A stretch of DNA of 64,000 nt from JAWKIW01 sp046331175 (GTDB lineage Bacteria; Actinomycetota; Acidimicrobiia; Acidimicrobiales; Acidimicrobilacustridaceae), in NCBI GenBank assembly GCA_046331175.1, contig JAXLRI010000013.1, positions 83,596 through 147,595 on the forward strand. The letters are read 5' to 3'. Below the pieces are notes generated by a model. It saw only the letters and a program-made list of their open reading frames with translations, made no database searches and had not been told where the DNA came from. This document shows positions 14,758-23,735 of this stretch, piece after piece. The position numbers and the translations under genes were made by a program. Each line of letters opens with the position of its first letter. Within the stretch, counting starts at the first letter, position 1.

Positions 14758-15759
14758 CTACTCGGCGATGCCGACCGGCTCGCCGTCGACGATCTGGTCG
14801 AGGTACTCCGACAGGCCGTAGCCGACCCGGCCGTCGTCGAGGGTCCACTCGGTGAGGCCCTCGGAGATGCGGGTGACCTTGCCGTCCCGGCGGTTCCGCA
14901 GGGGGATCAGGTTCAGCACCTTGCCGGTGACCCGCCACTCCTTGGGGTTGCCCTCGGCGTCCTTGGCCCGCAGCACGGCCTCGATGCCCTGGTGGTAGCG
15001 CTCGTCGCCCTCCCAGGTGGTGGCGATCTCGAAGTCGTGGCACAGGTGGATGCGGCCGTCCTCCCACACGAAGCCGCCGCGGGTGCCCTCGGCATCACGC
15101 CGGGCGATGCGCGAGCCCATGAACCCGAAGTCGCCCCCGACGTTGGCGGTCAGCCAGCGGTAGTACCAGGGGGCCTGCCAGGTGCGGGGGCCCCACGAGT
15201 GGTCGCGCAGGCCGAAGCCGTCGACCGCCCAGCTCTGGTCGCCGACGGTGATGGTGCCGGTGGCCGAGACGAGCTGCTCGTAGTGGCCGCGGGCGAACTC
15301 CTCGCCGGGCTTCTCGTGGGACTCCTCGGGCTCCCCGCCGAAGGGGTCGGCGGCCCGGCGGTAGACCAGGTCGACGTGGGCCTCCTCGTACGGGTTCTCC
15401 GTGAAGGCGGCCCGGGGGTCGGCCATGTCGAGGGGCTCGTCGAGCAGCACGACCTTGCCGTCGTAGCGCACGGTCAGCTCCTCGAACGGCTCGACCACGT
15501 CGAAGCGCATGCCGGCGGCGTCGAAGGCGTCGTTGGTCGCGACCTCGGGGCGCTTGTACATGAAGCCGACCCGGCCGTCGGGCAGGTACAGGCACACCGT
15601 CATCTCGCCGGTGCCCTCGTTGGCCCGGTTGCCGAGGCGGAAGAACCCGCCGAGGTTGCTGGCGGGGTCGTAGACGTTGAAGTACATGCTCTCGTTGAAG
15701 GTGGGCTCGGGGCCCAGCTCGTGCAGGTACTCGTCGACAGGTTCCAGGCGGACGCGCAT
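14758..15759 (-). CDS. conserved hypothetical protein, DUF7064/7065-like, 333 aa
   Basis: A soluble, beta-rich 333-residue protein. It begins MRVRLEPVDEYLHELG and contains FNESMYFNVYDPASNLGGFFRLGNR, a central FGLRDHSWGPR motif, then the tryptophan-rich TWQAPWYYRWLTANVG. The DHSWGPR signature and paired beta domains are typical of uncharacterised actinobacterial and proteobacterial proteins distantly related to the AttH/CrtC fold, often next to lipid or steroid genes. I name the domain tentatively and no reaction is established. ATG start at 15759, with TAGGTT 7 nt upstream and no ribosome-binding site. The 215 bp downstream (14542-14757) appear non-coding. Confidence 0.7.
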   Translation of the reverse strand: MRVRLEPVDEYLHELGPEPTFNESMYFNVYDPASNLGGFFRLGNRANEGTGEMTVCLYLPDGRVGFMYKRPEVATNDAFDAAGMRFDVVEPFEELTVRYDGKVVLLDEPLDMADPRAAFTENPYEEAHVDLVYRRAADPFGGEPEESHEKPGEEFARGHYEQLVSATGTITVGDQSWAVDGFGLRDHSWGPRTWQAPWYYRWLTANVGGDFGFMGSRIARRDAEGTRGGFVWEDGRIHLCHDFEIATTWEGDERYHQGIEAVLRAKDAEGNPKEWRVTGKVLNLIPLRNRRDGKVTRISEGLTEWTLDDGRVGYGLSEYLDQIVDGEPVGIAE

Positions 15760-15766
15760 GGACGCC

Positions 15767-15772
15767 AACCTA
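15767..15772 (-). promoter_or_regulatory. -10 hexamer TAGGTT, leaderless promoter
   Basis: TAGGTT on the minus strand ends 7 nt before the ATG at 15759. Confidence 0.5.
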
Positions 15773-15863
15773 CCGGGCCCCGACCGGGGCCGGCCTCGGG
15801 GAGGCTCGGGGGTGGCGGCTCCCCGAGGTGGCGTGCGGGGACGGGGTGGCTCGGGAGGAGGCC

Positions 15864-16571
15864 TCAGCGGCGGGGGACGAGGTCGACGGCGGCCCGGAGG
15901 TGGGCGGCCAGCTCGGCCGGCGGGGTGCGGGCGTTGAGCCCGCTGGTGGACGGCATGACGTAGACGGGGACGCCGTGGCGCTCGCCCTGCGGTCCGGCGA
16001 CGGCTCGCCGGTCGACCGCCGATCGCCAGCCGGCGAGGCCGACGAAGACCACCACCCCGGGGGTGAGCCACGCCAGCAGCCGGTCCACCCGGGCCAGGCC
16101 GTCGCGGTACTCGTCGGGGCGCAGGGCGTCGGCCCGGGGGGTGGCCCGCTTCACCAGGTCGGTCATGCCGACGCCGTGGTCGACGAGCGCGGCCACCGGA
16201 TCGCGGTCGACGGTGACGAGGCCGGCGTCGAGCGCGACCGGCCAGAACCGGTTGCCGGGACGGGCGAAGCCGATGCCGGCGTCGGCGGAGAACACGCTGG
16301 GGTTGAGGCCGCACACGAGCACCCGCATGCCGGAGCCGACCGTGTCGGCCAGCGTGCGGGCCCGGATGCCGCGAACGTGCCACCGTCCGCCGCGCCGTTG
16401 GACCCCGACATCGGTGCACCCGCCCCCGACGAGGACGTCGCGCAGCCGATCGCGATCCCACCCGACCGGGTCGAGGGCCAGGCGGATGGCCTCGCCCACG
16501 GGGGTGGCCCGGTGGAGGCGGGCGAGGGCCAGCGGGACCTCGCCCGGGGCCAGGCCGGGCTCGATCACCAC
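15864..16571 (-). CDS. mug: Mug-type mismatch-specific uracil-DNA glycosylase with N-terminal extension
   Basis: DNA repair enzyme that removes uracil or thymine mispaired with guanine. Residues about 82-235 form the glycosylase: VLVCGLNPSVFSADAGIGF (catalytic Asn in the GLNPS motif), ARPGNRFWPVALDAG, GMTDLVKRATPRADAL, VVVFVGLAGW, and VMPSTSGLNARTPPAEL. The first 80 residues are an extra domain (EVPLALARLHRATPVGEAIR ... RWHVRGIRARTLADTV) not found in the E. coli enzyme. It could be a DNA-binding or regulatory add-on, or, if translation starts at the Met near residue 82, part of a spurious extension. The GTG at 16571 (or the next GTG at 16568) is the best upstream start. Third gene of a probable operon with SDR and the 104-aa protein. 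Confidence 0.8.
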   Translation of the reverse strand: MVIEPGLAPGEVPLALARLHRATPVGEAIRLALDPVGWDRDRLRDVLVGGGCTDVGVQRRGGRWHVRGIRARTLADTVGSGMRVLVCGLNPSVFSADAGIGFARPGNRFWPVALDAGLVTVDRDPVAALVDHGVGMTDLVKRATPRADALRPDEYRDGLARVDRLLAWLTPGVVVFVGLAGWRSAVDRRAVAGPQGERHGVPVYVMPSTSGLNARTPPAELAAHLRAAVDLVPRR

Positions 16572-16611
16572 CGCGGCGCGGGCGCGGGGCCGTCGGCGCG
16601 CCCGAGTCGGA

Positions 16612-16926
16612 TCACAGCAGGCGCATCTGCTCGGTGCGGGCCGCCCGCTCGGGGAGCGGCTCCCACACCACGCCGCCCCGCGGGCCGGTGCCCCGGACCT
16701 CGATGCAGGCCACGTCGATGGCGCGGGAGGCCCCCTTGGCGTCGGTGAGGGCGACGCTGCCATCGCGCTCGCGCCCGGTGACGACGCCGTCCTTCCACCG
16801 CTCGGACTCCCGGCGGCGGAACCGGACCCGGTCACCGGCCGTCAGGCCCAGCTCGGCGAGCGAGGTGGGCGGGAACGGCTCGGGCTCGGTGCGGCGGCGC
16901 GGGGTGCGGGCGCGGGGCGGGCTCAC
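16612..16926 (-). CDS. small basic conserved hypothetical protein, 104 aa
   Basis: A 104-residue Arg-rich protein. The middle looks like a small SH3/Tudor-like beta barrel: GDRVRFRRRESERWKDGVVTG, then RDGSVALTDAKGASRAIDV and VEWEPLPE-type ending (VVWEPLPERAAR). Similar short proteins occur widely in actinobacteria, and their role is unknown to me. GTG start at 16926, which lies 13 nt after the SDR stop, so it is translated from the same transcript; the glycosylase follows 40 nt later. Nucleic-acid binding is plausible from the charge and fold, but that is a guess. Confidence 0.65.
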   Translation of the reverse strand: MSPPRARTPRRRTEPEPFPPTSLAELGLTAGDRVRFRRRESERWKDGVVTGRERDGSVALTDAKGASRAIDVACIEVRGTGPRGGVVWEPLPERAARTEQMRLL

Positions 16927-16939
16927 GGGCGACCGCCGC

Positions 16940-17719
16940 TCACAGGAGGGACCCGTAGCGGGCCTGGAGCCGCTGCATGCCGCCGATCCAGCGGTCGTGG
17001 TCGGCGGCCTTGCGCTGGACGTACTCGCGGACCTCGGGGTGGGGGAGGATCAGGAACTGCTCGGCGGCGAGCCCGGCCACGACCGCCTCGGCCACGTCGG
17101 CCGGCTCGATCATCCCGTCGACCCCGGCGACGCCCCCGCCCTCGACCCCGGCCGTCATGGCCGTGCGGACGGCCTGCGGGCACAGTGCGGCGACCCGCAG
17201 GCCCTGCTCGCCGTAGGTGATGGCCAGCCACTCGGCCAGGGCGAGGGCCGCGTGCTTGGTGACCGAGTACGGCGCCGACCCGAGCTGGGTGAGCAGCCCG
17301 ACGGCCGAGACGGTCATGAGGTACCAGCCGCCGCCCCGCTCCGCGAAGCGGGGGACCAGGTGCCGGGCGGTCCACACGTGGGCCATCACGTTCACGTCGA
17401 GGCTGGCCCGCCAGGCGCCGTCGTCGACCTCGGGTCCGCCGGGCACGGCGATGCCGGCGTTGCCGCAGAACAGCCCCACGGGGCCGAAGGTGTCCTCGGT
17501 GCGGTCGAGGAGGGCGACGATCTGGGACTCGTCGGTGACGTCGACGGCCATGCCGAGGCTGTTGGTGCCGAGCTCGGCCGCCACGGCCTGGGCGTTGGCG
17601 CCGTCGAGGTCGGCGACCACCACGGCACGGGCCCCCTCGGCGTCGAAGCGCCGGGCGAGCGCCTCGCCGATGCCCTGCCCGCCGCCGGTCACCACCACGA
17701 CCTGTCCCGAGACGTCCAT
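16940..17719 (-). CDS. short-chain dehydrogenase/reductase (SDR)
   Basis: 259-residue classical SDR. The Rossmann cofactor motif is TGGGQGIG (about residue 11), followed by the acidic VVADLDG, the CGNAG turn (about 88), the catalytic Ser and the YSVTK pair (about 155-160). A nicotinamide-dependent oxidation or reduction of an alcohol/ketone is expected. The substrate cannot be deduced. First gene of a three-gene minus-strand operon (SDR, small basic protein, Mug). ATG start at 17719, with TACGAT 7 nt upstream, leaderless. A run of 10-bp repeats lies about 70-120 bp upstream of the start. Confidence 0.85.
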   Translation of the reverse strand: MDVSGQVVVVTGGGQGIGEALARRFDAEGARAVVVADLDGANAQAVAAELGTNSLGMAVDVTDESQIVALLDRTEDTFGPVGLFCGNAGIAVPGGPEVDDGAWRASLDVNVMAHVWTARHLVPRFAERGGGWYLMTVSAVGLLTQLGSAPYSVTKHAALALAEWLAITYGEQGLRVAALCPQAVRTAMTAGVEGGGVAGVDGMIEPADVAEAVVAGLAAEQFLILPHPEVREYVQRKAADHDRWIGGMQRLQARYGSLL

Positions 17720-17726
17720 GGCCGTG

Positions 17727-17732
17727 ATCGTA
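17727..17732 (-). promoter_or_regulatory. -10 hexamer TACGAT of the SDR operon
   Basis: TACGAT on the minus strand ends 7 nt before the ATG at 17719. Confidence 0.5.
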
Positions 17733-17790
17733 GGCGGCGGGTGTGACGACGTCGGACGGGGCCGGCCGGTCTCGGCCCTCGTCCGGCCCG

Positions 17791-17840
17791 GTCGTGGCCG
17801 GTCGTGGCCGGTCGTGGCCGGTCGTGGCCGGTCGTGGCCG
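17791..17840. repeat. five exact tandem copies of a 10-bp unit (GTCGTGGCCG)
   Basis: GTCGTGGCCG repeats five times without a mismatch in the divergent intergenic region between the SDR gene and the small frameshifted gene. The 10-bp period approximates one turn of DNA. Confidence 0.9.
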
Positions 17841-17927
17841 GCTGTCCCCCGATGGCCGTCACACCCCCTCCGTAGCGTGCTCCCCAGCAGCCCCGGCCCC
17901 ACCGCCGCCGTCCCCGGAGGTCCTCCG

Positions 17928-18306
17928 ATGCACGTCCTCGTCGCCACCACCCAGACCCAGGGCCAGCGCCCCGACGACTTCTGCTGGACCGTCGAGGGCG
18001 AGCTGGTCCGCCTGCCCGGGCTCACCTGCGCCGACCCCCCGCTGCGGGTGCGATCGGTCCTGGGCCGGGCTCGCCAGCTCGAAGGCCACCACCACCTGCC
18101 GCGTGGCCGAGCTCGACATCCAGCGCGAGGGGCTCCGGGCCGCGTTCGGCGACGCCCTCTGGCGGGAGGGGTGGCTCGCCGCCGACGACGCCTGGGTCGA
18201 CGACCTCGTCGACGGCCACCTCGAGATCGCGTCCACGTTCCCGCTCGGCGCCGTGCTCGAGGTCGACCACGGTGAGCAGGTCCGCTGCCGCCGGGTGGCG
18301 GCGTGA
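17928..18306 (+). pseudogene. small conserved actinobacterial protein gene with a 1-nt frameshift (DUF7715-like)
   Basis: Two adjacent frames make one recognisable protein. The ATG at 17928, with GGAGG 8 nt upstream, opens MHVLVATTQTQGQRPDDFCW and continues to GLTCADPP. The sequence then moves to the next frame as CGCDRSWAGLASSKATTTC and runs to TGA at 18306. The join falls at a run of six C residues (18035-18040), and one extra C would give a continuous ~125-residue product. I recognise the family from similar 5-prime (VLVATRQTQG) and middle (CGCxRSxxGLxSxxATTT) segments in actinobacteria. Function is unknown. This is either a true inactivating deletion, a slippage site, or a homopolymer sequencing error; the intact flanks favour recent or artefactual damage. 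Confidence 0.7.
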
Positions 18307-18322
18307 GCGTGGGTCGGCGCCG

Positions 18323-19342
18323 TCAGCGGCTGGGCGCCACCGCCTCCATGGTGGCCCGCACCACGGCCATGCGGTCGGGTCCCCACGGCAGGGGCATGAG
18401 CACGGGCACCTCCACCCCGGCGGCCACGTAGGCGTCCACCGCGGCCCGCACCTGGGCGGCGTCGCCCACGACGTCGATGGCGTCGACCATCCGCTCGGAG
18501 ATCGCGGCAACGGCGCCCGGGCGGTCGCCGGCGGCGTGGCGCTCGCGCACGGCGGCCACCTCGTCGGCGAACCCGGCGCGGGAGAAGGCGTTGGCGTAGG
18601 CGTCGACCACGGCGTAGGAGAACAGGTCCTTGCGGGCCGGCTCGAGGCCGTGCTCCTTGTCGGTGACGCCGGCGTGGACGTAGGCGTAGATCGTGCAGCG
18701 GCCGCCGTCGGTCCGTCGCGCCTCGCCGGCCCGCACCTGCTCGACGCACCACGGCACGGCGCTGGCCGGCAGGTAGTTGAGCAGCACGCCGTCGGCCAGC
18801 TCGCCGGCCAGGGCCAGCATCTGCTCGTTCAGCGCCCCGAGCACGAGGTGGGGGCGTTGCTCGCCCAGCCGGATGCCGAGCCGGAACCGCCGGGCCTGGT
18901 ACCAGGTGCCGGCGTGGTCGACGCTGTCACCGGCCAGCACGGCCCGGACGAGGGTCAGGTACTCGCGCACCTGGGCGATCGGCCGATCGCCGAAGGGGGC
19001 GCCGTGCCACCGGCCGACCACCACGGGCGAGGAGATGCCGACGCCGAGCAGCACCTCGCGGTCGGGGTGCAGCGCCTGCAGCGTCGCGGCCCCCATCGCC
19101 GCCAGCTGCGGGGTGCGCAGCTGGAGGGCGAGCACGCCGGTGCCGAGGTCGAGCGACGGTGCCGCCATGCCGGCCGCGGCCAGCGTGGCGAACGCCTCGG
19201 GACCCACCGTCTCGGCGGTCCAGAAGGAGCCGAAGCCGAGCTCGTCGGCCCAGCGGGCCGTGTCGAGGGCGGCGTCGAGCCCGAGGGCCATGAGGCTGGC
19301 GAAGGTGACGCCGATCGGTCGGGTGCTGGGGTCGTCGTCCAC
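18323..19342 (-). CDS. LLM-class F420-dependent oxidoreductase
   Basis: 339 residues, TIM-barrel flavin/F420 enzyme. Landmarks: GVTFASLMALGLDAALD, LGFGSFWTAETVGPEAF, LGTGVLALQLRTPQLAAMGA, REVLLGVGISSPVVVGRWHG and HLVLGALNEQMLALAGELAD. The subgroup signature matches the enzyme encoded at 10494, so they are paralogs about 8 kb apart. Expected to use reduced or oxidised F420 for a hydride transfer; the substrate is unknown. GTG start at 19342 with TAGGGT 6 nt upstream, leaderless. Converges with the frameshifted small gene, whose stop is 16 nt away. Confidence 0.83.
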   Translation of the reverse strand: MDDDPSTRPIGVTFASLMALGLDAALDTARWADELGFGSFWTAETVGPEAFATLAAAGMAAPSLDLGTGVLALQLRTPQLAAMGAATLQALHPDREVLLGVGISSPVVVGRWHGAPFGDRPIAQVREYLTLVRAVLAGDSVDHAGTWYQARRFRLGIRLGEQRPHLVLGALNEQMLALAGELADGVLLNYLPASAVPWCVEQVRAGEARRTDGGRCTIYAYVHAGVTDKEHGLEPARKDLFSYAVVDAYANAFSRAGFADEVAAVRERHAAGDRPGAVAAISERMVDAIDVVGDAAQVRAAVDAYVAAGVEVPVLMPLPWGPDRMAVVRATMEAVAPSR

Positions 19343-19348
19343 GCGGCG

Positions 19349-19354
19349 ACCCTA
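19349..19354 (-). promoter_or_regulatory. -10 hexamer TAGGGT, leaderless promoter
   Basis: TAGGGT on the minus strand ends 6 nt before the GTG at 19342. Confidence 0.5.
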
Positions 19355-19386
19355 GTGGCCCGCCCGGCGTCGAGGTCCCGGCCGGG

Positions 19387-20853
<1,467 letters not shown>

Positions 20854-20862
20854 CGTGGGGCG

Positions 20863-20868
20863 AGCCTA
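20863..20868 (-). promoter_or_regulatory. -10 hexamer TAGGCT of the kinase gene
   Basis: TAGGCT on the minus strand ends 9 nt before the GTG at 20853, at the edge of a 308-bp divergent intergenic region. Confidence 0.45.
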
Positions 20869-21037
20869 GGCGGGCCCCCGCGGCGTGCGACATCGCGTTC
20901 CGGCTTCCCACCGCCTGCCTGTCCACGCGGGTGTGATCAGCGCGCCCCACCTCCCAGGACCGGTCCGGCGACGTGGGGAGCACACGGCGAGGCCGGGGAA
21001 GACATGAGGGTGAAACACGGACGTCATCGGCGGTCGC

Positions 21038-21043
21038 TAGGGT
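21038..21043 (+). promoter_or_regulatory. possible -10 hexamer TAGGGT for the 61-aa gene
   Basis: TAGGGT would give a leader of about 110 nt to the ATG at 21162. No clear -35 is seen. Confidence 0.3.
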
Positions 21044-21118
21044 GCTGACCCAACGGGCAGGGCACCGGCGATTCGGGTGTCACGCTCGGAACGGGAATCC
21101 CTGCGGCCCCCGCGGCCG

Positions 21119-21133
21119 TTGTGCACTACACAA
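21119..21133. promoter_or_regulatory. inverted repeat TTGTG-N5-CACAA
   Basis: Perfect 5-bp arms around CACTA, 29 nt upstream of the small gene at 21162. Possible operator or leader hairpin. The rest of the 308-bp gap (20854-21161) shows nothing protein-like. Confidence 0.35.
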
Positions 21134-21161
21134 GGCTCGACAACCCGAGACGGGAGCACCG

Positions 21162-21347
21162 ATGACCGAGACCCGCGAGATCGACCTCGAATCCCTCACC
21201 GAAGCGCTGGCGCTCATCGATCGGGGGCTCGGCGATCTCCAGCACCGCGAGCTCGTGTCCACCGCCGAGGTCGCCGACCTGCTCCTCGACGTGCGGCTCC
21301 TGCTGGCCACCGATCCCGCCGCCAGCGCCGACGTCTTCACCAACTGA
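21162..21347 (+). CDS. small acidic hypothetical protein, 61 aa
   Basis: A 61-residue acidic, helical protein beginning MTETREIDLESLTEALALID and ending DPAASADVFTN. The ATG at 21162 has a CGGGAG ribosome-binding site about 6 nt upstream, and the short frame is followed by a strong hairpin at 21382. Both features support a real gene. Unlike many neighbours it is leadered, probably with a long untranslated region. No cysteines, no signal, no known domain. The Leu-heptad pattern (LTEALALIDRGLGDLQ) suggests it could pack against a partner. Function unknown. Confidence 0.65.
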   Translation: MTETREIDLESLTEALALIDRGLGDLQHRELVSTAEVADLLLDVRLLLATDPAASADVFTN

Positions 21348-21381
21348 TCGCGCGGGGCGCTCCCCGCCCGCCAGCACGATG

Positions 21382-21409
21382 CGGACCCCGGCCCCTGGGC
21401 CGGGGTCCG
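21382..21409. terminator. strong hairpin between convergent genes
   Basis: CGGACCCCGGCCC (21382-21394) pairs perfectly with GGGCCGGGGTCCG (21397-21409), leaving a very short loop. It lies between the small gene ending at 21347 and the WS/DGAT gene ending at 21441, so it can serve both strands. Confidence 0.7.
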
Positions 21410-21440
21410 GCGCGTCTGCACCCCGGCCGCGCCCCGGGGC

Positions 21441-22886
21441 TCAGCCGCCCGCGGCGATGAGCTCGGCGTAGGCCTCCCGCAGGCAGTCCCGCAGCTGCTC
21501 GGGGTGGGCCACCGCACCCTGGTCGACGTGCAGCCCCATGTTGAGGGTGCCCCGGTAGGACATCGTCGTCAGGTTGAAGGCGGTGCCCCCGAGCGGGCCG
21601 ATCGGGTAGTTGGCCAGCAGCAGGGCGCCGGCGATGTAGAGGTCGAAGGGCGCGGCCCGGACGTTGGAGGTGGTGAAGTCGATGGTCTCGACCTGCTGGC
21701 GGGCGAGGCGGATCACCACCGAGGTGGGCAGCACGTTCACGATGCCGGCCAGGCCGTCGACCATGCCGATGGCCTTCTCGCGCTTGGTGGCCCCCAGCAG
21801 CTCGTGGACCTCGGCGAACTGCTCGGCCGGGTCGTCGACGTCGACCGGCAGCACCACCCGGGTGGGCACGAAGCTGTTGCCCCCGGCCGACCGGTCGGTG
21901 CGGGTGCTGACCGGCATGGCCATCCGCAGGTCGTCGACCGGGCGGCCCTCCAACCGGTGGTACGCACCGGCGCCCCGGGCCGCGCCGGCGACGAACAGGT
22001 CGTTGAGGCTGCCCCCGAGCGCCTTGGCGGCCCGGTAGGCGTCGTCGAAGTCGACGTCGAGCACCTCCAGGTGGCGCCGCAGCGACCGCTCGGTCCACAC
22101 CGGCGAGTGGGCGTGATCGGTGATGGTGATCTGGCGCACGGCCGACCGGGCCGTCTCGACCAGCTCGGGACCGAGGTGGGCGGCCTTGTCGGGGTGCACC
22201 ACCAGGTCGGCGGTGTTGACGACGGCCCGGTGGCCGATGCCGAGGGCCCGACGGACCCCGTGGCCGAGGGTCTCGACGGTGGTCTCGAGCAGGTTGGCCG
22301 GCGGCGAGGTGGGGGCCGGCGGGATCTCGACCTCGTCGATGTCGGGCTCGTCGCGGCGCAGGTCGATGAACTGCTCGGACATCCGGATGCCACCCTTCCC
22401 ATCGGTGATGGTGTGGTGCATCTTCTGGATGATCGCCCCCCGCCCGCCGGCGAGGCCGTCGACGACGTAGTACTCCCACAGCGGCCGGGTGCGGTCGAAG
22501 GGCTGGTGGATGAGCCGGGTGGCGAGGTCGTAGAGCTGGCGGTCGGTGCCGGGCGGCGGCAGGGCGACGTGGCGCAGGTGGAAGTCGATGTCGAAGCCCG
22601 GGTCGTCGTGCCACTCGGGTGGGGCGAGCCGGCCGAGGGCGGGCACCACCCGCTGGCGGAGCCGGGGGATGCGGACGCTGGCCCGCAGCAGCCGTCGCCG
22701 GAACCGACCGACGTCGGGCGGCTGGTCGAGCACCGAGATGTTGCCGAACGTCGACGACAGGAACGGGTCCTTCTCGACGTTCCACATCATCGCCTCGACG
22801 TCGCTCATGCGCCGGTCGCTGCGCACCTCGCGCGGACGTGGGGCCGGGGCGTCGCCGTCGGGGGCGGGAGCGTCGGGAGCAGCCAT
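21441..22886 (-). CDS. wax ester synthase/diacylglycerol acyltransferase (WS/DGAT)
   Basis: 481-residue bifunctional acyltransferase that esterifies fatty alcohols or diacylglycerol with acyl-CoA, producing storage lipid. The catalytic HHxxxDG motif is present as MHHTITDGKGG (about residue 150), preceded by PLWEYYVVDGL and followed later by NDLFVAGAARG and the NVRAAPFDLYIAGA segment, all characteristic. The N-terminal part contains WNVEKDPFLSSTFGN. Length is normal. It probably associates with the inner face of the membrane and lipid bodies. ATG at 22886 with TAGCCT 8 nt upstream, leaderless. Storage-lipid synthesis fits the surrounding lipid-degradation genes. Confidence 0.93.
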   Translation of the reverse strand: MAAPDAPAPDGDAPAPRPREVRSDRRMSDVEAMMWNVEKDPFLSSTFGNISVLDQPPDVGRFRRRLLRASVRIPRLRQRVVPALGRLAPPEWHDDPGFDIDFHLRHVALPPPGTDRQLYDLATRLIHQPFDRTRPLWEYYVVDGLAGGRGAIIQKMHHTITDGKGGIRMSEQFIDLRRDEPDIDEVEIPPAPTSPPANLLETTVETLGHGVRRALGIGHRAVVNTADLVVHPDKAAHLGPELVETARSAVRQITITDHAHSPVWTERSLRRHLEVLDVDFDDAYRAAKALGGSLNDLFVAGAARGAGAYHRLEGRPVDDLRMAMPVSTRTDRSAGGNSFVPTRVVLPVDVDDPAEQFAEVHELLGATKREKAIGMVDGLAGIVNVLPTSVVIRLARQQVETIDFTTSNVRAAPFDLYIAGALLLANYPIGPLGGTAFNLTTMSYRGTLNMGLHVDQGAVAHPEQLRDCLREAYAELIAAGG

Positions 22887-22894
22887 CGCGGCCC

Positions 22895-22900
22895 AGGCTA
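22895..22900 (-). promoter_or_regulatory. -10 hexamer TAGCCT of the WS/DGAT gene
   Basis: TAGCCT on the minus strand ends 8 nt before the ATG at 22886. Confidence 0.45.
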
Positions 22901-22939
22901 GGGGGGTGGCCGCCGGCGTGCTCGGGTGCCGGCTCGGGG

Positions 22940-23545
22940 TCAGCGGTGCAGCGAGGTGTGCTTGAACTCGTTGAGCTCGGGCCAGCCGGTCAGCAGGGCG
23001 ACGATGCGCTCGATCGCCTGGCGGGACGCCTCGGGCTCGCCCCGGACGGCGGGGTCCATCAGGCGGACGAAGACGGCCTGGTCACCGCTGATGAAGGTCG
23101 GCACGCCCCACACGTCGTGGTCGACGGCGGCCGCCTCGTGCTCCTTGCGGATGGTCTCGAGCGGCGTGCCGGTGGCCACCTCGGCCAGCACGGCGTCGGC
23201 GTCGACGCCGGCCGTGCTCAGCACCTCACGGACCACCGCCTCGTCGCGAAGGGCCCGGCCGTGCTCGTGGCGGGCGTCGAACAGCGCCCGGTGGACGGCC
23301 AGGAAGCGATCGGGGTGGACGTCGCGCACGACGACGCCGGCCTGCAGCGCGAGCAGGCCCGAGTCGTCGCCGGGGCGCTCCCAGATGTCGGTCTCGCCCT
23401 CGCCGACGTGGACCTGGCCGAGGGAGAACGGCACGAAGGTGACGTCCCAGCCGGCACCGCCCTCGAGGGCCTCGACGAGGTGGTCGTGGACGTTGCGGGC
23501 GAAGGGGCACCGGTAGTCCCAGGTGACCGAGAAGGTGAGGGCCAT
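22940..23545 (-). CDS. DsbA-family thioredoxin-fold oxidoreductase (FrnE/HCCA-isomerase-like)
   Basis: 201-residue thioredoxin-fold protein with the large helical insertion of the DsbA family. The start is MALTFSVTWDYRCPFARNVHDH, with a single active-site Cys (CPFA) in place of CxxC, then a helical domain, and the cis-Pro loop VWGVPTFISGD near residue 150. Single-Cys members include HCCA isomerase and related GST-kappa-like enzymes that bind glutathione or mycothiol-type thiols; a mycothiol-linked isomerase or reductase is plausible in an actinobacterium. No signal peptide, so cytosolic. Minus strand, upstream of WS/DGAT by 53 bp. Confidence 0.78.
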   Translation of the reverse strand: MALTFSVTWDYRCPFARNVHDHLVEALEGGAGWDVTFVPFSLGQVHVGEGETDIWERPGDDSGLLALQAGVVVRDVHPDRFLAVHRALFDARHEHGRALRDEAVVREVLSTAGVDADAVLAEVATGTPLETIRKEHEAAAVDHDVWGVPTFISGDQAVFVRLMDPAVRGEPEASRQAIERIVALLTGWPELNEFKHTSLHR

Positions 23546-23695
23546 GCGGGGTCCAACCGTGCGCCGCGCCCGGGCATTCCGCGGCCGCCCCGCCTCGCCT
23601 CCCCGGGTCGCTGGGTTCGCGCGCCCGTCGGGCCACGGATGGCTGCGGTTCGCAGGGCCGTGGCCCGGACCGCTGCGCCCGACCCGGCTCCGGTC

Positions 23696-23720
23696 GCTCG
23701 GCTCGGCTCGGCTCGGCTCG
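23696..23720. repeat. pentanucleotide run (GCTCG x5)
   Basis: Five exact copies of GCTCG plus a sixth imperfect copy lie in the 190-bp gap between the PAP2 and thioredoxin-fold genes. No other signal is visible in this gap. Confidence 0.8.
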
Positions 23721-23735
23721 GCTCCGGTCGGTCGG

